Positions 17,596 through 23,751 of a stretch of 46,208 nt of DNA are shown here, one piece after another; the stretch's first letter is position 1; each line of letters begins with the position of its first letter. The translations under genes were made by a program, and so were the position numbers. The DNA comes from Weissella kandleri (lineage in GTDB: Bacteria > Bacillota > Bacilli > Lactobacillales > Lactobacillaceae), in NCBI RefSeq assembly GCF_001438705.1, contig NZ_JQBP01000004.1, forward strand, positions 12,091 through 58,298, given 5' to 3'. The notes under the pieces are model-generated. The model did not search any database. It was not told the DNA's origin and saw only the letters and a list, made by a program, of their open reading frames with translations.

Positions 17596-18315
17596 ATGGC
17601 AACTCCGCATAATGAAGCGAAGATGGGCGATTACGCTGAGACAGTACTTTTACCTGGTGATCCACTCCGGGCAAAATACATTGCTGATAATTTTCTCGAA
17701 GATGTTGTGCAAGTGAATGGAGTTCGTGGGGCCTTAGGCTTTACGGGAACGTATAAAGGACATCGGATATCAGTACAGGGTTCTGGAATGGGAATCCCTT
17801 CAATGTCAATCTATATTAATGAATTAGTGAAGGAATATGGGGTTAAAACCATCATGCGGGTAGGTTCATTTGGAGGGATGGCCCCCGATTTGCAACTGGG
17901 TGACGTTGTTTTAGCTTCAGGAGGCTCGACTGATTCTTCAGTTGTCGCCAATACTTTTGGTCCCGGGATTTATTACTCAACGGTGCCTGATTTTAAATTG
18001 TTGGATATTGCCTATCATACCGCTAAAGAATTAGATATTCCGGTCACGGTGGGGAATATTTTCGCCGCCGATCGCTTTTATAATGATGAAATTGATATGC
18101 AAAAACTAAGTGATTACGGTGTTTTGGGAACGGAAATGGAAGTCGCGGGACTCTATTTGCTAGGGGCGAAGTTAAAAATCCAAACATTGGACATTTTAAC
18201 TTGTTCTGACCATATTTTCCGTGGTGAAGCGTTATCTTCGGCCGAACGCCAAACATCATTTGCCAATATGATGCATGTTGCTTTGGAAACAGCGATTAAA
18301 AATGAAACACATTAA
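17596..18315 (+). CDS. deoD: Purine-nucleoside phosphorylase (DeoD type)
   Basis: A 239-residue hexameric-type purine nucleoside phosphorylase, converting (deoxy)adenosine, inosine or guanosine to free base plus pentose 1-phosphate. The N-terminus (ATPHNEAKMGDYAETVLLPG, then DPLRAKYIA) and the catalytic loop SDHIFRGE with the conserved Asp are typical of DeoD. It is last in the deo operon, 66 bases after pdp, with only a weak ribosome site (TTGAGATAAG). A short dyad GATCAA/TTGATC overlaps the region just after the stop, and a terminator follows at 18339-18370. The freed purine bases can be used by Xpt, encoded 2.5 kb downstream. Confidence 0.95.
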   Translation: MATPHNEAKMGDYAETVLLPGDPLRAKYIADNFLEDVVQVNGVRGALGFTGTYKGHRISVQGSGMGIPSMSIYINELVKEYGVKTIMRVGSFGGMAPDLQLGDVVLASGGSTDSSVVANTFGPGIYYSTVPDFKLLDIAYHTAKELDIPVTVGNIFAADRFYNDEIDMQKLSDYGVLGTEMEVAGLYLLGAKLKIQTLDILTCSDHIFRGEALSSAERQTSFANMMHVALETAIKNETH

Positions 18316-18338
18316 GATCAAACTAAATTGATCGATTG

Positions 18339-18370
18339 AAGGCCAGAACCAAAGTTGTTCTGACCTTTTT
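18339..18370 (+). terminator. Terminator of the deo operon
   Basis: AAGG-C-CAGAAC pairs with GTTCTG-A-CCTT (one C/A mismatch) around loop CAAAGTT and ends in TTTTT. Confidence 0.88.
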
Positions 18371-18478
18371 ATATTAAAGGTTACCGTCTATCTTATACTA
18401 TACATTTATTATATTTTAATAATGGTTATTAAAGAAATAAAGCAATTGGAGCGACGCAGAAAATTTTAAAATCACTAA

Positions 18479-18487
18479 TGCTATAAT
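18479..18487 (+). promoter_or_regulatory. Extended -10 promoter of the NfeD-like/SPFH operon
   Basis: TG-C-TATAAT is a perfect extended -10 (TATAAT at 18482-18487), 24 bases before the first ATG. The -35 at 18459-18464 is poor, which an extended -10 tolerates. Confidence 0.7.
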
Positions 18488-18510
18488 ATGAATCAGAGAG
18501 CATAGGAGGG

Positions 18511-18855
18511 ATGTATGACGAAAAAACAATCGAATTAAATTTAACGGATAAGTTATATCAAACGGTTAAAAAATATGCTGACTATCAGCAAATTTCAGTG
18601 GCAGACTACATTATGCAGTTGTTAAACACAGAATTTGGAGTAGCAGCCCCTGCTACTTTTGAAGAACGTCAATTTGGACAAAGAAAGCTTTCAGGGCGTG
18701 TGATTGATGAGCAATTAGGTTTGGTTTTATTGGATGGAATTAATTATCGATATCAATTGGATGGAACGACAAAAGTTGACCCAAAGGCTGAGTATCGAGT
18801 GGTTAAGATTGAGGGAAACCAAGTTTATTTAACTTTAGAGGCTAACCAGGAATAG
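18511..18855 (+). CDS. Small soluble protein with an NfeD-like C-terminal domain, SPFH partner candidate
   Basis: A 114-residue protein I cannot name with certainty. Residues 5-42 (TIELNLTDKLYQTVKKYADY and on) show a strand-helix-helix pattern like ribbon-helix-helix dimerisation domains. Residues 60-110 (GRVIDEQLGLVLLDGINYRY, then a YRVVKIEGNQVYLTLE end) resemble the small beta-barrel of NfeD proteins, the usual partners of SPFH/stomatin genes. No membrane segment is present, unlike classic NfeD. An SPFH gene follows 19 bases later, which supports the reading. The start is odd: AGGAGGG abuts the ATG at 18511, while an ATG at 18515 with better spacing opens another frame that stops after 7 codons. 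Domain assignments are inference. Confidence 0.7.
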   Translation: MYDEKTIELNLTDKLYQTVKKYADYQQISVADYIMQLLNTEFGVAAPATFEERQFGQRKLSGRVIDEQLGLVLLDGINYRYQLDGTTKVDPKAEYRVVKIEGNQVYLTLEANQE

Positions 18856-18874
18856 AGGAGAAGGAGTAGAGAGT

Positions 18875-19693
18875 ATGCCATTTGGAATTAAAATTGTCCC
18901 CCAAAACAATGTGGGATTACGGGAAACATTGGGAAAATATAAAAGTACGGTCAATTCCGGCTTGACGTTTTATGTTCCCTTTTTACAACGGATTCGGCGG
19001 GTGAGTTTAGCGATGGAGCCTTTGCGGTTGCCAAATTATTCAGTGATCACTAAGGATAATGCAGATGTATCAGCAAGCGTGACTTTAAACTACCATGTGA
19101 CTGATGCAGTGAAATATATGTATGAAAATACGGATTCAGTGGAGTCAATGGCTCAATTGGTGCGCGGACATTTGCGAGATATTATTGGGCGGATGGAATT
19201 GAATGAAGCCCTGGGATCAACTGCTAAGATCAATCAAGAGTTAAGCTTAGCGATTGGTGACCTCACCAATATCTACGGGATTAATGTGGATCGTATTAAT
19301 ATTGATGAATTGACGCCGTCACGGGCCATTCAAGAGGCAATGGACAAGCAATTAACAGCCGATCGGGAACGGGTGGCTGCAATTGCTAAGGCTGAGGGGG
19401 AAGCACGTTCGATTGATTTGACAACCAAGGCGAAAAACGATGCTTTGATGTCAACCGCTAAAGCCGAAGCGGACGCCACGAAAACGCGGGCTGATGCGGA
19501 AAAATATCGGATTGATACGATTCAAGATGCATTGCAACAAGCTGATCAAAAGTATTTCCAAAATCAATCCATTGAAGCGTTTAGAAGTATCGGTGAAAAC
19601 CCAGCGAACACCATTGTGGTACCTAGTGAACAAGTGGATCATTTGGGACAATTACCAGTGGTTGGTAAAATGTTAAAGGCGGGGATGAAGTAA
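18875..19693 (+). CDS. SPFH/band 7 (stomatin-like) protein without a membrane anchor
   Basis: A 272-residue SPFH-domain protein. The band 7 core runs from about 3 to 170 (RETLGKYKSTVNSGLTFYVP near the start; NADVSASVTLNYHVTDAVKY in the middle) and is followed by an Ala/Glu/Lys/Arg-rich coiled coil (about 165-225: DRERVAAIAKAEGEARSIDL). Stomatins and flotillins form membrane-associated ring or cage oligomers. Here the protein starts directly at the band 7 sequence and lacks the usual N-terminal hydrophobic hairpin or helix, so membrane attachment must be indirect. The ATG follows GAGGAGAAGGAG. The preceding gene, probably an NfeD-like partner, is in the same operon, and an oxidoreductase follows 39 bases later. 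Confidence 0.88.
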   Translation: MPFGIKIVPQNNVGLRETLGKYKSTVNSGLTFYVPFLQRIRRVSLAMEPLRLPNYSVITKDNADVSASVTLNYHVTDAVKYMYENTDSVESMAQLVRGHLRDIIGRMELNEALGSTAKINQELSLAIGDLTNIYGINVDRINIDELTPSRAIQEAMDKQLTADRERVAAIAKAEGEARSIDLTTKAKNDALMSTAKAEADATKTRADAEKYRIDTIQDALQQADQKYFQNQSIEAFRSIGENPANTIVVPSEQVDHLGQLPVVGKMLKAGMK

Positions 19694-19732
19694 ATTTAGA
19701 TCAATCCCCATGATATTTTGAAGGAGGGCATT

Positions 19733-20653
19733 ATGCAAGCAGTTCAAATTAATCAATTTGGTTCAGTCGATGTGATGGAAATGGCCGAGGTTGCTTTACC
19801 TAAATTAGGTGATCATCAGGTCATGGTGCAAAATTATGCGGTGGCAATTGACCCTTACGATGTGAAATATGTCGCCGGAGTTTTTGGCCCCAATGATAAG
19901 TGGCCAGTCATTCCTGGTTCAAGCGTGGCAGGTCGTGTTACAGCACTGGGCGCTGCAGTCAAAGATTTTCAAGTGGGGGATCGCGTCGTTGCTACCCGTC
20001 ATCTAAACACCTATGCTGAATTTGTGCCTGTTGATGAGAAAGTACTGGCTAAAATTCCAGCACAGATCGATGATACGGCGGCGGTGGCCGTGGCGCTGGG
20101 TGGCGCAACCGGCTATCAGATGATTGTAGAACGCTTAAAGGTGCAAGCTGGTGAGCAAGTCTTAATTCAAGGTGGTGCGGGTCAAGTTGGGGCCATGGCC
20201 GTCCAGGCGGCCGTGGAACGCGGGGCCGAGGTGACCGCGACAGCTAGTCCCAAGGATTTCGCGCAGGTGCAGGCGCTCGGTGCCACGCACGTCTTGGATT
20301 ATCATACCGTTGATTATCAGCAATTACCGGCTTTTGATGCGATTTTAGATCCCATTGGTGGTGAAGTTGTCGTAAAAGAAGTGATCAGTTTAAAACCAAC
20401 GGGACATTTATTAGCTTTGGGGCCGGTGCCGGCAGATTTGGCGGATGATAAGCGGGTTGAACACACTTATTCTCGGATTTCACGTTCGACATTGGAATCC
20501 GTTTTAGATCATTTAGCACAAAAAAAGTGGCAAGTCCAAATCGGGCAAGTGGTGCCTTTTACATTAGCAAATTTGCAAGAGCAGCATCGGTTAGCGCGGA
20601 CGAATCAATTAGTGGGGAAATCAATTTTAACTTTTCAACCGGAAAAGAGTTGA
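19733..20653 (+). CDS. Zinc-independent medium-chain dehydrogenase, quinone-oxidoreductase-like
   Basis: A 306-residue member of the medium-chain dehydrogenase/reductase superfamily, quinone oxidoreductase (QOR) branch. The N-terminal GroES-like domain (1-120) includes IPGSSVAGRV and the core VGDRVVA. The Rossmann domain has GGAGQVGAMAVQ near 147 for NAD(P)H binding. Catalytic and structural zinc cysteines are missing, as usual in QOR enzymes, so the substrate is probably a quinone or enone. The ATG at 19733 has AGGAGGG six bases upstream; an in-frame TTG at 19718 precedes that site. The middle third (about 20161-20280) is visibly more G+C-rich than its neighbours. It may be co-transcribed with the SPFH gene. 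Confidence 0.85.
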   Translation: MQAVQINQFGSVDVMEMAEVALPKLGDHQVMVQNYAVAIDPYDVKYVAGVFGPNDKWPVIPGSSVAGRVTALGAAVKDFQVGDRVVATRHLNTYAEFVPVDEKVLAKIPAQIDDTAAVAVALGGATGYQMIVERLKVQAGEQVLIQGGAGQVGAMAVQAAVERGAEVTATASPKDFAQVQALGATHVLDYHTVDYQQLPAFDAILDPIGGEVVVKEVISLKPTGHLLALGPVPADLADDKRVEHTYSRISRSTLESVLDHLAQKKWQVQIGQVVPFTLANLQEQHRLARTNQLVGKSILTFQPEKS

Positions 20654-20678
20654 TAACTCTAACGTTTTCCAGTAAGAT
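20650..20678 (+). promoter_or_regulatory. Promoter of xpt
   Basis: TTGATA (20650-20655), a 17-base spacer and TAAGAT (20673-20678) lie 28 bases before the riboswitch. An AGAGTT-GAT-AACTCT dyad (20646-20660) overlaps the -35 and the end of the preceding gene. Confidence 0.65.
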
Positions 20679-20705
20679 TAAAGACAATTAATTAAATCAA
20701 TTAAA

Positions 20706-20771
20706 CCTTAGTATAATCATCGGAGAATGGCCGGTGAGACCTACCCACACCTAAGCTGTGGACTACTAAGG
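20706..20771 (+). promoter_or_regulatory. Purine (guanine-type) riboswitch aptamer upstream of xpt
   Basis: P1 is CCTTAGTA/TACTAAGG. J1/2 is the canonical TATAATC stretch. P2 is TCATCGG/CCGGTGA with loop AGAATGG. P3 is CCACA/TGTGG with loop CCTAAGC. The loops keep the GG and CC used in the L2-L3 kissing contact. J3/1 reads ACTA with C at the specificity position (C74 in xpt numbering), predicting guanine or hypoxanthine rather than adenine. J2/3 is unusual: GACCTACC instead of GTTTCTACC, so the three U (47-49) are replaced by AC and the segment is one base shorter. The ligand is therefore not certain. Confidence 0.88.
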
Positions 20772-20780
20772 AATGTATTT

Positions 20781-20813
20781 AACGTCCATTCGTTTTTCGA
20801 TGGGCGTTTTTTT
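20781..20813 (+). terminator. Riboswitch expression-platform terminator
   Basis: AACGTCCAT pairs with ATGGGCGTT around a T-rich loop and ends in a T run, 9 bases after the aptamer. GAATG just after P1 can pair with CATTC in the left terminator arm to form an antiterminator, giving an OFF switch when ligand stabilises P1. Confidence 0.85.
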
Positions 20814-20839
20814 GTTATTAATCAAAAGGAGTGAAGTCG

Positions 20840-21418
20840 ATGCAATTATTAGAACAACGAATTCAAAAGAATGGGAAAGTAATAGGAGAAGATGTCTTAA
20901 AGGTGGATACTTTTTTGAACCATCAAGTTGATCCGCAATTGATGCAAGCGATTGGTCAAGAATTTGCGCACCGGTTTGCTGATGAAAAAGTGGATCGAGT
21001 ATTAACCGTGGAGTCATCTGGAATTGCCCCCGCTGTTTTTACCGCTTTAGCATTGAATGTGCCTTTGGTTTTTGCGCGTAAGAAAAAGTCTTTAACGCTC
21101 ACTGATGATAATTATCAAGCTGATGTTTATTCATTTACGAAGCAAGAAACTAATCATATTATTGTTGATAAGCGGTTTATCCAACCGGGGGAGCGAATCT
21201 TGTTGATTGATGATTTTCTAGCTAATGGTCAAGCCGTGCAAGGTATGCTTGATATCGCCAAGGCAGCGGGGACGACAGTCGTTGGTGCAGGGATTGTGAT
21301 TGAAAAGACGTTCCAACGGGGGCGGACTTTGTTGGATGATCAACAAGTTCGTATTGAAGCTTTAGCACGAATCAAGGCGTTTGAAAATGGACACGTAGTT
21401 TTTGAACCGGAAGCCTAA
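20840..21418 (+). CDS. xpt: Xanthine phosphoribosyltransferase
   Basis: Xpt makes XMP from xanthine and PRPP in purine salvage. The 192-residue length is typical. The PRPP-binding motif ILLIDDFLANGQAV is at about 119-132, and the N-terminus MQLLEQRIQKNGKV is like Bacillus Xpt. The ATG at 20840 has AAGGAG 8 bases upstream; a GTG at 20831 overlaps that site and is rejected. The gene is alone behind a guanine-type riboswitch with a terminator platform, the classic arrangement for xpt, although no pbuX purine permease follows. Expression should drop when guanine or hypoxanthine is abundant, if the variant aptamer binds these. Confidence 0.95.
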   Translation: MQLLEQRIQKNGKVIGEDVLKVDTFLNHQVDPQLMQAIGQEFAHRFADEKVDRVLTVESSGIAPAVFTALALNVPLVFARKKKSLTLTDDNYQADVYSFTKQETNHIIVDKRFIQPGERILLIDDFLANGQAVQGMLDIAKAAGTTVVGAGIVIEKTFQRGRTLLDDQQVRIEALARIKAFENGHVVFEPEA

Positions 21419-21420
21419 GG

Positions 21421-21432
21421 TGACATCTGTCA
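21421..21432. repeat. Palindrome upstream of the pepO promoter
   Basis: TGACA-TC-TGTCA is a perfect 5-bp inverted repeat with a 2-base centre, 14 bases before the -35. It is a possible operator; no regulator is known from the sequence. Confidence 0.4.
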
Positions 21433-21445
21433 TGGGTGTGAGTGG

Positions 21446-21483
21446 TTTACCCGTGGTCTCAAACCGCCTATAATAGAAGGCGG
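21446..21483 (+). promoter_or_regulatory. pepO promoter with an overlapping inverted repeat
   Basis: TTTACC (21446-21451), a 17-base spacer and a perfect TATAAT (21469-21474) form the promoter. CCGCCT (21464-21469) and AGGCGG (21478-21483) form a 6-bp inverted repeat straddling the -10 and predicted start, which would suit a repressor operator or a 5' mRNA hairpin. Confidence 0.75.
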
Positions 21484-21509
21484 ATTATAGAGAATGGGAG
21501 TAATGTAGT

Positions 21510-23402
21510 ATGGTACGAAAACAGGATGATTTTTATGAAGCCATCAATGGTGAATGGGCCGCACATGTGGACATTCCAGTTGATAAAGTCCGGACCGGTG
21601 GTTTTAACGATTTAAGTGATGAGATTGAAGAATTAATGCTTCAAACGACCGACCAGTGGTTGGCCGGTGAAAATGTACCCGATGATGAAATTTTGAATAA
21701 TTTTATTAAATTACACCATTTAACGAGTGACCAAGCGGCGCGGCAACAGGTCGGCGTTCAACCGGTTCAAAATATTTTGCAAAAAATTGAAGCTTTAACG
21801 AGTTTTGCGGATTACGTTGATCATTTAGTTGAGTTTGAAATTCAAGGCTATCCGAATGCATTACCTTTAGGGATTGCGCCTGATTTTAAAAATGCTCAAA
21901 TGAATGTTTTGTGGGCGGATGCGTTAGGAACTATTTTGCCAGATACGACTTATTATGCAGATGATCACCCCAAAAAGCAGGAACTTTTGGATGTCTATCG
22001 GAAGACTACGGGAGATATTTTGGTAAAGTTTGGTTATCAGCCCGATGAGATTGATTCTTTATTGAATCAAACCTTAGCGTATGACGCCAAAATTGCGCAG
22101 TATGTTTTGTCAAATGAAGAAGGATCAGAATATGCTAAGTTGTATCATCCGTATGCTTGGCAGGATTTTACAAGTCTGGTCCCCCAATTACATTTGGATC
22201 AATTTATGAATGATGTCATTGGTACCAAACCGGATCAAATCATTGTACCCGAAGAACATTTCTGGCAAAATGCACAGAAGTTTTATGGTGAGCAAGCTTG
22301 GCCTGAATTGAAGGCTTACTTGTTAGTCGAGACCGCTTTGAGTTATACAGGCTGGTTGACGGATGATTTGCGTGTACTCGGCGGAGCCTATGGACGGTAT
22401 GTCAGCGGTACGCCTGAGGCAGCATCTTCTAAAAAAGCCGCTTATTATTTGGCGGCTGGTCCATTTAACCAAGCTTTGGGCTTATGGTATGCGCATCAAA
22501 ATTTCTCGGCTGCGGCTAAGGCCGACGTGGAGCACAAGGTGCAAGTGATGATCGATGTGTATCAACATCGCTTGGAAGAGAATACGTGGTTACAGCCCGC
22601 AACTAAAATGGCAGCCATTGAGAAATTAAATGCCATTGATGCCAAAATTGGGTATTCTGAAACTTTGCCGAAACGCTACCAGGCGAAGGTTATTGATCCA
22701 CAAAAAGGTTTATTTGAAAATTTGATGATGTTAACGCGGCAAAATGTTGCAGAAGCATGGTCAAAGTGGAATCAACCCGTGGATCGGACGGAATGGCATA
22801 TGCCAGCGCATATGGTTAACGCTTATTATGACCCACAACAAAATCAAATCGTCTTCCCCGCTGCCATTTTGCAGGCACCGTTCTATTCTTTGGAACAGTC
22901 ATCATCAGCTAATTATGGTGGCATTGGGGCGGTGATTGCGCATGAAATTTCGCATGCTTTTGACACCAACGGCGCTTCATTTGATGCCACAGGAAGTTTA
23001 CATGACTGGTGGCAACCAGCAGATTATGCGGCCTTTGAAAAGCGAACACAGGCAGTCGTTGATCAATTTGACGGTTTGGATTCATATGGTGTGCCAGTCA
23101 ATGGTAAGTTGACGGTTTCGGAAAATGTGGCTGACTTAGGTGGGCTTGCAGCGGCTTTAGCTGCGGCACAACAAGAGGATGTCTTTTCATCTGAAAGCTT
23201 CTTTACTAACTGGGCAACCATTTGGCGTATGAAAGCCCGGAAGGAATACATGCAAATGATGACGAGTATTGATGTCCATGGGCCAGCTAAGTTGCGGGTC
23301 AATGTGCAAGTTGCTAACTTTGATTTGTTTTTTGAAACCTTTGGGGTGGAGCCAGATGATCAAATGTGGCGTGATCCTAAAAATCGGATTGCGATCTGGT
23401 AA
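21510..23402 (+). CDS. pepO: M13-family oligoendopeptidase PepO
   Basis: A 630-residue zinc metallopeptidase of the neprilysin (M13) family, which cuts oligopeptides inside the cell. The zinc motif HEISH is at about 478-482 (VIAHEISHAFDTNGA), and the third ligand lies in ENVADLGG near 538. The length matches lactic-acid-bacterium PepO and there is no signal peptide. The N-terminus (RKQDDFYEAINGEWAAH) is normal for the family. It supplies amino acids from imported peptides. It is a single gene with its own promoter, two dyads upstream and a terminator downstream. The ribosome site GGGAG is nine bases before the ATG. Confidence 0.94.
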   Translation: MVRKQDDFYEAINGEWAAHVDIPVDKVRTGGFNDLSDEIEELMLQTTDQWLAGENVPDDEILNNFIKLHHLTSDQAARQQVGVQPVQNILQKIEALTSFADYVDHLVEFEIQGYPNALPLGIAPDFKNAQMNVLWADALGTILPDTTYYADDHPKKQELLDVYRKTTGDILVKFGYQPDEIDSLLNQTLAYDAKIAQYVLSNEEGSEYAKLYHPYAWQDFTSLVPQLHLDQFMNDVIGTKPDQIIVPEEHFWQNAQKFYGEQAWPELKAYLLVETALSYTGWLTDDLRVLGGAYGRYVSGTPEAASSKKAAYYLAAGPFNQALGLWYAHQNFSAAAKADVEHKVQVMIDVYQHRLEENTWLQPATKMAAIEKLNAIDAKIGYSETLPKRYQAKVIDPQKGLFENLMMLTRQNVAEAWSKWNQPVDRTEWHMPAHMVNAYYDPQQNQIVFPAAILQAPFYSLEQSSSANYGGIGAVIAHEISHAFDTNGASFDATGSLHDWWQPADYAAFEKRTQAVVDQFDGLDSYGVPVNGKLTVSENVADLGGLAAALAAAQQEDVFSSESFFTNWATIWRMKARKEYMQMMTSIDVHGPAKLRVNVQVANFDLFFETFGVEPDDQMWRDPKNRIAIW

Positions 23403-23451
23403 ATTTAATTCCTATGAGTGGCTCAATTTAATTTAAGAATTGTGATGAAAT

Positions 23452-23491
23452 AAAGCACGTCTATCAGTTAAGCTGGTGGGTGTGCTTTTTT
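23452..23491 (+). terminator. Terminator after pepO
   Basis: AAAGCAC pairs with GTGCTTT, with an inner TATCAG/CTGGTG stem and loop TTAAG, followed by a T run. Confidence 0.88.
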
Positions 23492-23525
23492 AATTGAAAA
23501 AATAAAAATAAATTGCTAATCATAA

Positions 23526-23543
23526 TTGAATCATATTTCACAA
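23526..23543 (+). promoter_or_regulatory. Candidate Rex operator upstream of adhE
   Basis: TTGAATCATATTTCACAA matches the Rex palindrome TTGTGAAATATTTCACAA at 14 of 18 positions, with the right half perfect. Rex is the NADH/NAD+ sensing repressor that commonly controls adhE. It lies about 130 bases before the adhE -35, so it would act at a distance or on an unseen second promoter. Confidence 0.55.
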
Positions 23544-23576
23544 TATGTTAAAAAAACGAGCTTTTAATTTTTAACA

Positions 23577-23591
23577 ATGAAAGCGTTAACA
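23577..23591 (+). promoter_or_regulatory. cre site upstream of adhE
   Basis: ATGAAAGCGTTAACA fits the cre consensus WTGNAANCGNWNNCW at every position. It lies 80 bases upstream of the adhE -35, a position that in Firmicutes often means CcpA activation rather than repression. Confidence 0.8.
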
Positions 23592-23670
23592 AACATAATA
23601 ATTTCACATGCATGGGTTAAAAACGTGGATATAACCGCGTGTAATCGGACGAAAGGATGGTTAAATAGTG

Positions 23671-23698
23671 TTGACAGATACCACGAAGGTGCTATACT
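23671..23698 (+). promoter_or_regulatory. adhE promoter
   Basis: A perfect TTGACA (23671-23676), a 16-base spacer and TATACT (23693-23698) form a strong promoter with a leader of about 47 bases. The whole 23403-23751 gap holds the pepO terminator, the Rex-like site, the cre site and this promoter; no gene is seen. Confidence 0.85.
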
Positions 23699-23751
23699 TA
23701 TCAATGTTAACAAATGCACAAACGAGAATATAAATAAATGGAGATATACAA

